A stretch of DNA of 64,000 nucleotides. It comes from Rhodobacteraceae bacterium HTCC2150 (lineage in GTDB: Bacteria > Pseudomonadota > Alphaproteobacteria > Rhodobacterales > Rhodobacteraceae). A model generated the notes under the pieces. The model saw nothing but the letters and a program-made list of their open reading frames with translations, was not told the DNA's origin and ran no database searches. Made by a program: the position numbers and the translations under genes. Below, piece after piece: positions 8,726 through 17,322 of the stretch; the first letter of the stretch is position 1; the number at the start of each line of letters is the position of its first letter. The stretch covers positions 434,001 through 498,000 of the forward strand of contig AAXZ01000001.1 of the NCBI GenBank assembly GCA_000169395.1. Direction: 5' to 3'.

Positions 8726-9694
8726 TTACAAACCTGCAAGTAGTTCTTTCAATGTTTCTTCACGAGCAGCCCACATTGCTTTGACTTCGTCGCGTGTCAT
8801 GATGTGCATTGGTGAACCACCAGCTTTCATTTTGCCAGCAACGCGGCTGTTGGCAAACATTTCTGGTACTTTAGCAGCCAACTTGTCGATGATGCCTTGT
8901 GGTGTTCCTGCTGGAACCATCACACCGCGGAAGTTCACGGATGAATTGTCCACGTCAAGACCTTGCTCCATCATTGTTGGAACGTCTGGCAAAAATTCGT
9001 TGCGCTCTAGATCGGCAACACCAAGAATTTTTACGCTACCTGATGCGGCGGCGCGGAATGCGTCTGAAAGGTTGTTTACACCACCCAAAACATCACCAGC
9101 AATCACAGCCTTCATCGCAGCGGCACCGCCACCTTTGGTTGGGATGTAAGCCATTTTAACACCGGCTGCTTTTTCGATTTGCAAGGCTGCAATGTGGTGA
9201 CCCACAAACAGACCCGCGCCTGAGAAAGTTAGCTTGCCTGGGTTTTCTTTGGCGAACGCAACAACGTCAGCCATTGAATTGAAATCGCTGTCAGCACCAA
9301 CAACAAACACAGCAGGATCAGCACCCCAGTTCGCAATGGGTTCAAAACTTGCTGCTGAATATTCAACGCCACCTTTGATTGACTGCGCGATAAAGTGTGG
9401 AACGTTATAAGCAGAAAGTGTGTAGCCGTCGTTGTCAGCCTGTGTCGCAAACCAGTTCCAACCGACACGTCCACCAGCGCCTGGTTTGTTGATGATTGCA
9501 ATTGGCATGCCAAGCGCATCTTCGTTGCCAGCCGTCATCGTCACGATACGTGCTTGGAAGTCAGTTGCACCACCAGCGCCATAGCTGACCATCATCATGA
9601 CTGGACGCTCTGGATAGTTTGCATGGCCGTCAGCGCTTGCAACGCCTGACATTGTCATTAGGGCAATTGCTGCCCCTGCGAGTAGTTTTTTCAT
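8726..9694 (-). CDS. tctC: TTT-family tricarboxylate-type solute-binding protein (TctC/Bug)
   Basis: This 322-residue periplasmic binding protein has a Sec signal peptide ending near A-S-A-D at 22. Mature sequence Y-P-E-R-P-V-M-M-M-V-S-Y-G-A-G-G-A-T-D-F is the characteristic N-terminus of Bug/TctC proteins, which bind carboxylates through two water-mediated contacts. I-I-N-K-P-G-A-G-G-R-V-G is the second family hallmark. The ATG at 9694 is preceded by TAGGGAGGAC. It lies third in the tctA-tctB-tctC-sauS-sauT-like operon, so the ligand should be the acid activated by the CoA ligase. Sulfoacetate is a candidate. Confidence 0.88.
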   Translation of the reverse strand: MKKLLAGAAIALMTMSGVASADGHANYPERPVMMMVSYGAGGATDFQARIVTMTAGNEDALGMPIAIINKPGAGGRVGWNWFATQADNDGYTLSAYNVPHFIAQSIKGGVEYSAASFEPIANWGADPAVFVVGADSDFNSMADVVAFAKENPGKLTFSGAGLFVGHHIAALQIEKAAGVKMAYIPTKGGGAAAMKAVIAGDVLGGVNNLSDAFRAAASGSVKILGVADLERNEFLPDVPTMMEQGLDVDNSSVNFRGVMVPAGTPQGIIDKLAAKVPEMFANSRVAGKMKAGGSPMHIMTRDEVKAMWAAREETLKELLAGL

Positions 9695-9737
9695 ATTTTA
9701 GTCCTCCCTAGGAATGAAATCTGCCGCTTTTCGCGGT

Positions 9738-10193
9738 TCAGAAGAAAATCTCTCGTGGTGTGTACACTTTCAACAAAAGTGCAAAGAGACAGTACATAAC
9801 GGCCAAAAATCCTGCCGTGATGATCGCGCGCTTGATCCATGATTTCGCCTGATCGTGTGGGGCGGGATCATAAAGGGTCAAGAGTATAAAGAAGGCGACG
9901 GTTGAAGCCGTATAAAAACCAACTGCTTTAGCCGCCCAAAAGACGTATATTATGGTGACGATCAAACCCGGTGCCATTCGAAGCAGCGCTTCTTTTGACA
10001 CACCATCACCTGTTCTGGATCGGCCAAGAACAGCCTTGCCAAATGTCCAAAGTGCCAAAATCACAAATACGGTTGAGATAAGGCGTGGAAACAGGAATGC
10101 TTCGGATGGTTGTTGGGTGAAACTGATGTAAGCGACAATCAATCCGACCGAAGCGATAGCGCCTGATGAAAAGACATGTGTTAATTTGTTCAT
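9738..10193 (-). CDS. tctB: TTT-family small membrane subunit (TctB)
   Basis: The 151-residue protein has four predicted membrane helices, the size and topology of TctB. It starts inside the tctA stop (ATGA overlap at 10190-10193). The first helix follows a short N-terminus and is succeeded by F-P-R-L-I-S, common in TctB. Its role in the carrier is structural and poorly defined. The sequence is poorly conserved, as usual for TctB, so the call rests on position and topology. Confidence 0.82.
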   Translation of the reverse strand: MNKLTHVFSSGAIASVGLIVAYISFTQQPSEAFLFPRLISTVFVILALWTFGKAVLGRSRTGDGVSKEALLRMAPGLIVTIIYVFWAAKAVGFYTASTVAFFILLTLYDPAPHDQAKSWIKRAIITAGFLAVMYCLFALLLKVYTPREIFF

Positions 10194-11701
10194 GACGTTG
10201 TCCCCTCATTTTTGGTGTCTGACCGACTGCTGATTTCCATCCAAGCCGAATACCCAATCGAAAGAATAACGATCGCAACCAACAACAGGTTCAGATTACC
10301 GGTAAAGAAATAGGCAAGACGCCCATCTGTCGCGTTGGCAATCATCGAACCTTGAATAAAGTTGGCTTCTGCGATTGGTCCCAAAATTAGGCCAAGTACC
10401 AAAGGTGCCGCAGAGAATCCAAACCGTTCTAGGAAATACATCCCAATTCCCAGTGTGGCCATGACGTACACATCACCAATTGAGTGTTGGACAGAATAGC
10501 TGCCAAACAGTGCCAAGCCAAGAACGACCGCTGCCATGACTGATTGGGGAACACGGGAAACGCGCGCCGCAAAGCTGGCGATGTAAAGGCCAAAGATACA
10601 CATCAGGATTTGACCAATCAGCATTGAATCAATGAAGGTCCATGCCACGTCAGGATTGTTATCAAACAGATCGCTGCCTGGGAAAATGCCATGAATTAGC
10701 AGGCCGCCCAAAAGAACAGCCGCCGTTGGACTGCCCGGAATTGAAAGTGTCAACAATGGCACCAATGATGGGCCAACCATCGCGTTGTTCGCGCTTTCCG
10801 CTGCAATAATACCTTCAGAGTGGCCGGTACCAAACTTGTGGCTTTCCTTTGAAAACTTTTTGGATTGATCATAGGCAACAAGACCGGCGATTTGACCACC
10901 AACACCTGGAATTAAGCCGATGATGCTACCGACGGCCGTACCGATTGAAAGTGCGCGAGTACGGCGCGTTAATTCACGAATAGCGTCAAATATTGAGTGC
11001 TTTTCAATTTGAATAACCTCGGCATCAACCTCGACGCGGCCTTTGGCGAACATTGAGATGACCTGAGGAATTGCGAATAAGCCGATCAGGGCGGCGATGA
11101 TGTTGATGCCGCCACCAAGGGATGAATGGAAAATAAACCGTTGTGCGCCCATGATGTCGTCAAAACCAATAGTTGCAAGCCACATCCCGATACAGCCGGA
11201 CAAGAGCCCCTTAACAACTGAATTGCTGTCCAGTGATCCGATGATCGTGACGCCCAGAATGGCGATCCAAAACAATTCAGAGGGACCAAAAGCAAGCGCC
11301 GCTTTTGACAGAAGCGGTGAAAGAAAGATTAAGAGAAATACACCAAAGACGCCGCCAACAAGGCTGGCAAGGAACGACAATTGCAATGCCTCAGCACCGC
11401 GCCCCTTTTGAGCCATGGTATGACCGTCCAGAGTTGTAGCGATATTCGCAGGTGCGCCGGGAATTTTCAAAAGAATAGCAGAAACGGCACCACCCGCGAC
11501 GGTCGACGTGTATGCAGCCCCCAACAAGATCAGCCCCTGAGCAGCCTCAAGATGGAAGGTGAATGGGATCAACAAGGCCACAGCCATCGTCGGAGAAAGA
11601 CCAGGGGTGGCCCCCAAAATCAGACCACCGATTGTGCCGATAAGCAAAAGGCCAAATGATATCGGCGTGAAAACCTCGCCAAAGTAATAGATAAATTCCA
11701 T
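10190..11701 (-). CDS. tctA: TTT-family large permease (TctA)
   Basis: The 503-residue inner-membrane permease has about 11-12 hydrophobic helices and the repeated TctA motifs G-A-T-P-G-L-S-P-T-M-A near 30 and L-I-P-G-V-G-G-Q-I-A in the second half. K-I-P-G-A-P-A-N and S-I-P-G-S-P-T-A-A-V are further family hallmarks. Start 11701 follows GGGAGG at seven bases; an ATG 11 codons upstream has no comparable ribosome-binding site. It is the first gene of the operon that continues through tctB, tctC and the SauS/SauT-like genes, and it diverges from the LacI-type regulator. Confidence 0.9.
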   Translation of the reverse strand: MEFIYYFGEVFTPISFGLLLIGTIGGLILGATPGLSPTMAVALLIPFTFHLEAAQGLILLGAAYTSTVAGGAVSAILLKIPGAPANIATTLDGHTMAQKGRGAEALQLSFLASLVGGVFGVFLLIFLSPLLSKAALAFGPSELFWIAILGVTIIGSLDSNSVVKGLLSGCIGMWLATIGFDDIMGAQRFIFHSSLGGGINIIAALIGLFAIPQVISMFAKGRVEVDAEVIQIEKHSIFDAIRELTRRTRALSIGTAVGSIIGLIPGVGGQIAGLVAYDQSKKFSKESHKFGTGHSEGIIAAESANNAMVGPSLVPLLTLSIPGSPTAAVLLGGLLIHGIFPGSDLFDNNPDVAWTFIDSMLIGQILMCIFGLYIASFAARVSRVPQSVMAAVVLGLALFGSYSVQHSIGDVYVMATLGIGMYFLERFGFSAAPLVLGLILGPIAEANFIQGSMIANATDGRLAYFFTGNLNLLLVAIVILSIGYSAWMEISSRSDTKNEGTTS

Positions 11702-11747
11702 TTCAGGGCCTCCCAACCCATCGATTATTGACATCCCACGTTAAGCG

Positions 11748-11775
11748 ATGAAAATAGTATTGCAAATGTTTTCAT
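11748..11775. promoter_or_regulatory. Candidate LacI-family operator in the divergent intergenic region
   Basis: Between tctA and the lacI-type gene there is an inverted repeat, ATGAAAA (11748-11754) and TTTTCAT (11769-11775), whose centre reads ATTGCAAAT. It lies where a regulator could control both divergent promoters. The arms are A/T-rich and lack the central CG common in LacI operators, so this is only a candidate. Confidence 0.35.
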
Positions 11776-11800
11776 AAAAATTGGTGATGAGAGCTATATT

Positions 11801-12823
11801 ATGGTTAAAAAACAGAACACTAAGGCGGATATTGTTGACGTTGCGCGTGCTGCAAAGGTATCTGCTTCAACTGTCTCACGCAGTTTTAATCACCCGAATT
11901 TGGTCAATCCAGCGACTCGGAAAAAAATTGATCGAGCGGTCAAGAAACTTGGCTATATCCGAAATCGAGCGGCCCAAGCGATGCACGGCAAACGCAGCGG
12001 AACGATTGGTCTGATTGTGCCGACAATTGACCACGCAATTTTTGCAGAGGTTGTTCAAAGCTTTTCTGAAGTGTTAGAGGCAACTGGATTTACCATCCTT
12101 ATGGCCAGCCACGGTTTTGATCTTGATCGTGAATACCAAGTGCTGCGTAAACTATTGGAACATCGCGTTGATGGTGTCGCACTGATTGGTTTGAACCACA
12201 CCGAGGATACATTTCAATTATTGGAACAACAGGAAATTCCTGCCGTTGCGATTTGGAATTATTCTGATCAATCGCGTATTTCTTGCGTAGGGGCCGACAA
12301 TCATTTGGCAGGTCAATTGGCGGCGCAACATCTTTTGGCGCTTGGGCATCAGGATATAGGTTTGATTTTTCCAGCAACCGACGGAAATGACCGCGCGTTG
12401 GGGCGTATGAATGGTGCTGTGGAAACGCTTGCTGCGGCGGGGATTTCGGTGCCGGATGAGTGGCGGTTTGAGGCACCTTATGACATTGGGCGTGCAAAAA
12501 AAGTATGTTTAGAAATGTTTCAGCACCCCCATCGGCCCAAGGCGCTTTTGTGTGGAAACGATGTTATCGCACAGGGTGCCATTTTTGCCGCCCAAAGCGA
12601 GGGCCTTAACGTGCCACAAGATATGTCGATCATTGGGGTAGGTGATTTTAAAGGATCGGCAGAAATTGAACCTGCGCTATCCACCATTCGCATCCCCGCG
12701 AAAAATATTGGGCGGATCTCAGGCGAACTGATCGTTGATCTTGTGGCCAGCGGTAGCACAACTCCCGAGCGCATTTTGTGCGACGTGAAACAAATTATAC
12801 GGAATTCTACAACATTTTCGTAA
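11801..12823 (+). CDS. LacI family transcriptional regulator
   Basis: The 340-residue protein has an N-terminal LacI helix-turn-helix (A-D-I-V-D-V-A-R-A-A-K-V-S-A-S-T-V-S-R at 9-27) and the hinge helix region around 50-58. The rest is a periplasmic-binding-protein-like effector domain (G-T-I-G-L-I-V-P-T-I onward). C-terminal V-G-D-F-K-G-S-A-E-I-E-P-A-L-S-T-I matches the family's subdomain crossover. It diverges from the TTT/SauST-like operon and precedes the second TRAP operon on the same strand with only 80 bases between, so it may regulate both. Confidence 0.88.
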   Translation: MVKKQNTKADIVDVARAAKVSASTVSRSFNHPNLVNPATRKKIDRAVKKLGYIRNRAAQAMHGKRSGTIGLIVPTIDHAIFAEVVQSFSEVLEATGFTILMASHGFDLDREYQVLRKLLEHRVDGVALIGLNHTEDTFQLLEQQEIPAVAIWNYSDQSRISCVGADNHLAGQLAAQHLLALGHQDIGLIFPATDGNDRALGRMNGAVETLAAAGISVPDEWRFEAPYDIGRAKKVCLEMFQHPHRPKALLCGNDVIAQGAIFAAQSEGLNVPQDMSIIGVGDFKGSAEIEPALSTIRIPAKNIGRISGELIVDLVASGSTTPERILCDVKQIIRNSTTFS

Positions 12824-12904
12824 CATAAAATTTCTCCGATTGTTGACTCTCCGAAGTTTTTGCGCCGATAGTTGTTTTGATAAATAACTTTGGGAGGAGT
12901 TTTG

Positions 12905-13912
12905 ATGAATTATCTTGTAAAAGGGCTTAGCGCATCTGCGATCGCACTAAGTGCAATGGTATCAACAGCAACCGCTGCGGATCGTGTTTTGACCGTTTCA
13001 CATTGGGCTGGTCCAAACCACGCGATGGCAACAACAGTGTTTCCTTGGATGAACGACGAGCTAAGCGCGTGTTCAGGCGGATCACTAACATTGAAAATTG
13101 AAAACGGCTTGGCGCCACCCCCTGCACAATACGACACAATTCGTGATGGCGTGGCAGACATTGGTTGGATTGTTCACGGTTACACACCAGGTAAATTCAA
13201 AACCACAAAAATGATCGAGCTTCCGGGTACGTCTGGTAACGCCGAACAAATGTCAGTGGCTTTTCAATCAACACATGAAAAATATCTAGCTGCTGTCGGC
13301 GAGGCAAAAGGTGTTCAGGTTCTAACGAATTTTGTACACGGCCCTGGCAACATCAACTCTGTTAAAGAACTTTCTTCACTTGCTGATATGAACGGCATGA
13401 AAATGCGTGTTGGCGGCGGTGTTGCAAACAACGTTGGAACCGCTTTGGGTGTTGCGGGCGTAAACGTTCCTGCCCCAGCAGTGTATGAAACTATCGCTTC
13501 CGGTGTTGCGGATGGTGTTTTCTTCCCGATGGAAACTTTATTCTCGTTCAAAATTTCCGAACTGGTGAAGCACGTTTACACAAATCCAGATGGCATCTAC
13601 ACAACATCCTTTGCGATCATCATGAACGACGATGTTTATGATGAACTTGACGACGCACAACAGGCATGTGTTGACGGCATGCGTGGTGTTGAAATGGCCC
13701 GCAGCGTTGGCGCATTCTGGGACGAAGCCGATCGTGTTGGTCTTGAGCAAGTCATCGCGGCTGGTGTTGAAGTTCACGAACTAAGTGCTGATCAACGTGC
13801 CTTCTTTAAGGACGCGACATCTGGCATCGAAGCTGACGTTTTGGCTGAGGTTGATAGCCGTGGCATCAATGGTCAAGAAGCGCTGGATTACATGCGTTCA
13901 ATGTTGCCATAA
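12905..13912 (+). CDS. TRAP transporter substrate-binding protein (DctP family)
   Basis: The 335-residue periplasmic protein has a signal peptide ending near S-T-A-T-A-A-D (24-30). Mature segments such as L-P-G-T-S-G-N-A-E, L-A-D-M-N-G-M-K-M-R-V-G and A-S-G-V-A-D-G-V-F-F-P correspond to the DctP ligand-site regions. The usual binding Arg is in the M-K-M-R-V-G segment. The ATG at 12905 follows GGGAGGAG by five bases and is preferred to an in-frame start five codons earlier. It begins the P-Q-M-TauE operon downstream of the LacI regulator. The ligand is unknown; the terminal exporter gene makes an organosulfonate worth considering. Confidence 0.88.
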   Translation: MNYLVKGLSASAIALSAMVSTATAADRVLTVSHWAGPNHAMATTVFPWMNDELSACSGGSLTLKIENGLAPPPAQYDTIRDGVADIGWIVHGYTPGKFKTTKMIELPGTSGNAEQMSVAFQSTHEKYLAAVGEAKGVQVLTNFVHGPGNINSVKELSSLADMNGMKMRVGGGVANNVGTALGVAGVNVPAPAVYETIASGVADGVFFPMETLFSFKISELVKHVYTNPDGIYTTSFAIIMNDDVYDELDDAQQACVDGMRGVEMARSVGAFWDEADRVGLEQVIAAGVEVHELSADQRAFFKDATSGIEADVLAEVDSRGINGQEALDYMRSMLP

Positions 13913-13927
13913 GACTGGCACTAAAGA

Positions 13928-14458
13928 ATGCGTAAGTTTCTAAATAAGACTGAAAGGCTGGCGGATTCCGCCGGCCTTTTCGCCGCCAACGTGTCAGCGA
14001 TTATTTTGCTGGTGCTTGTGGCATTAACCTGTGCCGATGTTGTCGGCCGTTATTTTTTCAGTCGTCCCGTTGTTGGCGCGGTTGAATTGGTGCGCATCTG
14101 CATGGCCGGAATTATTTTCTTTTCCTTTCCGCTGATGTTCCTGCGCAACGATCAAATCATCGTCGATTTGGTGCGCCCATTTCGCAAAGGTTATCTTGGA
14201 TGGGTCATTGCCATTGTCATATTAAGTTTGACCGTTTTTGTGGCCATCAAACTGGGAGATCGCGTTTTTGATTATGCCGTTCGTGCATTTGAGGACGGCG
14301 ACACCACCGAATATTTGGGCATCCCGCGATACATCGTGGTCAGCTTTATAACCATGTCGATATTTATCGCCGCGATCATGACCCTGTTGCGCCTTGCCCT
14401 AACATTGGCGAGCCCGGGCGAAGATCAGGCTGCCGAATTTGAGGATGACGACGTATGA
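13928..14458 (+). CDS. TRAP transporter small permease (DctQ family)
   Basis: This 176-residue protein with four predicted helices has the normal DctQ size. V-V-G-R-Y-F-F-S-R-P-V-V-G-A-V-E-L-V-R-I-C in the second helix region is a typical DctQ pattern (R-Y-x-F-x(5)-G-x-x-E). It ends in an acidic tail and its stop overlaps the start of the DctM gene (ATGA). DctQ partners DctM in the inner membrane. Confidence 0.88.
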   Translation: MRKFLNKTERLADSAGLFAANVSAIILLVLVALTCADVVGRYFFSRPVVGAVELVRICMAGIIFFSFPLMFLRNDQIIVDLVRPFRKGYLGWVIAIVILSLTVFVAIKLGDRVFDYAVRAFEDGDTTEYLGIPRYIVVSFITMSIFIAAIMTLLRLALTLASPGEDQAAEFEDDDV

Positions 14459-15750
14459 CCGTTGCATTGATTGGCTTTGCAGCCGTTTTACTTTTGGCCT
14501 TTATGCGCATGCCTTTGGGGCTGGCGTTAGGTCTTGTTGGTGTCATTGGTTTTGGCGAATTGTCCAGCTACCGCGCCGCGATGGCGAGTGCCAGCCGTCT
14601 GGTGATTGATTCCGGGCAATCCTATGGTTTGTCGGTTGTTCCCTTGTTCATTTTGATGGGCTTGATGGTAGAACGTGGCGGAATGGCACGCGAACTTTAT
14701 CGCGCGGCTTTTGTGTTTTTGGGTCACAAAAAGGGTGGCCTTGCGATGTCTACCATTTGTGCCTGTGGCATGTTCTCGGCAATTTGCGGATCATCTTTGG
14801 CCACTGCGGCTACGATGTCAAAAGTTTCGATGCCGGAAATGCGTCGGTATAAATACAAAGACAGCCTTGCAACCGCATCGATTGCGGCCGGCGGTACGTT
14901 GGGAATTCTTATCCCGCCTAGTGTGATTTTGGTCATTTATGGCCTGATCACTAATGCCTCTGTCGGTAAGCTTTTCATCGCGGGCATGTTGCCGGGTCTT
15001 GTGGGGGTAATGTTCTACCTCGGCGCCGTCAAATATGTGGTGTGGCGTTCACCTGACGCGGGCCCTGCGGGCGAACGTAGCAATTGGGGGGATCGTCTTC
15101 GTGCCCTTCGTGATGTTTGGACCACGCTTGGCCTGTTTATTTTCGTGATTGGTGGCATTTATGTTGGTGCGTTTACCCCAACAGAGGCCGCTGGAATGGG
15201 GGCTGCAGGCGCTATTGCGATTGCCTATGCGCGCGGTGTTCTAACATGGAAAGTCGTTCTTACGGTTGCACGTGAAACGACATTGACTACCGCCAAATTG
15301 TTTATGGTTCTGTTCGGTGCATTGATTTTTTCAAACTTTGTGAATCGTGCGGGATTGCCGGATGGGTTGATTAATATCGTCAACAGTTTTGACGTGTCAC
15401 CGATGGGTGTGATCATCGTCATTTTGCTGATCTATTTGGTGCTGGGTTGCGTTTTTGAATCATTGTCGATGATCTTGTTGACCGTGCCGATCTTTGCACC
15501 TGTTGTCCAAGGTTTGGGCTTTGACCTAATTTGGTTTGGTATATTGGTGGTTGTTGCCACTGAAATCAGCCTGATCACACCGCCAATTGGATTGAACGTT
15601 TTTGTGCTAAAGGGCGTGTTGAAAGACGTATCAGTCAAAACGATCTTCGTGGGTGTTACACCTTTTTGGATTGCAGACATTTTCCGTTTGGCGTTGTTGG
15701 TGTCGATCCCTGCGATCTCGCTTTGGTTGCCATCTTTGATGAGCCATTAA
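14455..15750 (+). CDS. TRAP transporter large permease (DctM family)
   Basis: The 431-residue permease has the standard DctM length and about 12-13 helices. Recognisable motifs are A-A-G-G-T-L-G-I-L-I-P-P-S-V in the first half, F-T-P-T-E-A-A-G-M-G-A in the middle and L-I-T-P-P-I-G-L-N-V-F near the C-terminus. It is translationally coupled to DctQ. The transporter operon runs on into the TauE/SafE-type gene. Confidence 0.92.
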   Translation: MTVALIGFAAVLLLAFMRMPLGLALGLVGVIGFGELSSYRAAMASASRLVIDSGQSYGLSVVPLFILMGLMVERGGMARELYRAAFVFLGHKKGGLAMSTICACGMFSAICGSSLATAATMSKVSMPEMRRYKYKDSLATASIAAGGTLGILIPPSVILVIYGLITNASVGKLFIAGMLPGLVGVMFYLGAVKYVVWRSPDAGPAGERSNWGDRLRALRDVWTTLGLFIFVIGGIYVGAFTPTEAAGMGAAGAIAIAYARGVLTWKVVLTVARETTLTTAKLFMVLFGALIFSNFVNRAGLPDGLINIVNSFDVSPMGVIIVILLIYLVLGCVFESLSMILLTVPIFAPVVQGLGFDLIWFGILVVVATEISLITPPIGLNVFVLKGVLKDVSVKTIFVGVTPFWIADIFRLALLVSIPAISLWLPSLMSH

Positions 15751-15792
15751 CGCCATAGGGCCGCTCGCTTTGTAAGCGGTAAGGCAACTCGA

Positions 15793-16536
15793 ATGGACAT
15801 AATATCGCTTTTGGCTGTTGCGACAGCTGCATTCCTTTTTGCTGGCACCGTCAAAGGGCTGGTGGGCATGGGGTTGCCCACTGCGGCCATTGGCACCATG
15901 ACGTTGTTGATTGAACCGCGACTAGCGGTTGCGATTATCATCTTGCCGATGATTGTTTCAAACGCTTGGCAAGTTTATCGCATGGGTCACATTCGGCGAA
16001 CCTTGTGGCGTTATCGTTGGTTTATCCTGATTTCGATGGTGGTTGTGTTTGGCACACTTTTGGCATCTGCCGAGGTTTCAGACAAAGTGCTGTACGGCGT
16101 TGCAGGTACGATTATTTTGATTTTTGTGGCAACAAATCTTGGCCCCAAACCACCGCGTTTGCCAGAACGATTGGACAGCATTGGACAATTCATTTTTGGT
16201 ATCCTAGCAGGAATTGCCGGCGGCCTGACCGCCATGTGGGCGCCGCCAATTGCGATTTATCTGATGATGCGTGACGCGGACAAAGATGAATTTGTTCGTG
16301 GATCTGGCTTGCTGATTTTCATGGCCAGTATACCGCTTGCCGTTGGGTATCTTCAAATTGGCCAATTGCCACGCGGCGTTGCCTTAATCTCGGCCTTGAT
16401 GATTGTGCCAACGTTGTTGGGGTTTTCATTGGGGGAAAAACTGAGGGCGCATCTGTCACCAGCGCGTTTTCGCATCGCGTTGTTGGTGGTTTTTTTCTTC
16501 CTTGGGCTAAATCTTTTGCGTCGGGCATTTTTCTAA
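15793..16536 (+). CDS. TauE/SafE family (DUF81) membrane anion exporter
   Basis: The 247-residue membrane protein has about eight helices and the TauE/SafE start pattern F-x-A-G-x-V-K-G-L-V-G-M-G-L-P. The second repeat shows G-I-L-A-G-I-A-G-G-L-T-A-M-W-A-P-P. Family members export sulfite or sulfoacetate-type anions, although many are uncharacterised. It follows the TRAP permease by 42 bases on the same strand. Next to a SauS/SauT-like pair it could remove the sulfite released from a C2 sulfonate. That role is inferred from context only. Confidence 0.8.
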   Translation: MDIISLLAVATAAFLFAGTVKGLVGMGLPTAAIGTMTLLIEPRLAVAIIILPMIVSNAWQVYRMGHIRRTLWRYRWFILISMVVVFGTLLASAEVSDKVLYGVAGTIILIFVATNLGPKPPRLPERLDSIGQFIFGILAGIAGGLTAMWAPPIAIYLMMRDADKDEFVRGSGLLIFMASIPLAVGYLQIGQLPRGVALISALMIVPTLLGFSLGEKLRAHLSPARFRIALLVVFFFLGLNLLRRAFF

Positions 16537-16542
16537 CGGGAT

Positions 16543-17313
16543 TTAACCTGTCGTTACAACGCCGCCGTCTACCACCAAAGTTTGGTTTGTAATCATCCGA
16601 CTGGTGCCAGAGGCCAAAAACAACACGGCATCTTTGATATCTTGGGGGTCTAGTGTTTCTTTTAAACACTGCTTTGCCAAATGGGCCTCAAGTGCCTCGG
16701 GCGTTACCCACATGTCTTTTTGCTTTTGGGTCAACACCCAACCAGGTGCTAAGGAATTTGCCCGAATTTTGTCGGGCCCAAATTCCCGCGCCAAGCCGCG
16801 TGTCATGCCGTTGATGCCCGAATTTGCTGTGATGTAACTGATATAGCCCGCCTGACCCATCAAATATGAAATCGACGTCATGTTGATGATTGAGCCACCG
16901 CCAATTGATTTCATATCTCGCGCAGCTTTTTGTGCGGCAAAGAAATAGGCCTTTAGGTTTAAGGATTGGTTATTGTCCCAAAACGCTTCGTCCACTTCGT
17001 CGATTGAATGACGCACATCGTTAGCAGCATTGTTGACCAAAACCCCAATTGGACCATGGGCCGCACTTGCCTGATCCATAGCGGCCTGTAATGCCGGAAC
17101 ATCGGTGATGTCGCATTTGATAAACAGCGGAGAAAATCCATATTTGGCCGTCATTTCGGCTACAAATTCATCGGCAGGTGAACGCTGAACAAACGTCACT
17201 TTCGCGCCCTGTTCCATGAACCCGTCTGTGATTGCGGCCCCGATACCTGAACCGCCGCCTGTGATGAAAACGGATTTGTCTTTTAGGTCATGAAAGGTGG
17301 CAATCTTGGTCAT
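16543..17313 (-). CDS. SDR family sugar dehydrogenase-like protein (galactose/xylose 1-dehydrogenase type)
   Basis: The 256-residue classical SDR has the cofactor motif T-G-G-G-S-G-I-G (18-25) and N-N-A-A-N-D (95-100). Its C-terminal half (L-A-P-G-W-V-L-T-Q-K-Q, then A-K-Q-C-L-K-E) resembles aldose 1-dehydrogenases such as Caulobacter XylB. As last gene of the galactoside operon it could oxidise D-galactose to galactonolactone. The catalytic Tyr160 is present, but the expected Lys four residues later is Asn164 (Y-I-T-A-N). This may be a subfamily variant or may mean altered catalysis. The stop abuts the TauE-like gene end on the opposite strand. Confidence 0.75.
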   Translation of the reverse strand: MTKIATFHDLKDKSVFITGGGSGIGAAITDGFMEQGAKVTFVQRSPADEFVAEMTAKYGFSPLFIKCDITDVPALQAAMDQASAAHGPIGVLVNNAANDVRHSIDEVDEAFWDNNQSLNLKAYFFAAQKAARDMKSIGGGSIINMTSISYLMGQAGYISYITANSGINGMTRGLAREFGPDKIRANSLAPGWVLTQKQKDMWVTPEALEAHLAKQCLKETLDPQDIKDAVLFLASGTSRMITNQTLVVDGGVVTTG

Positions 17314-17322
17314 TGTCTTATC

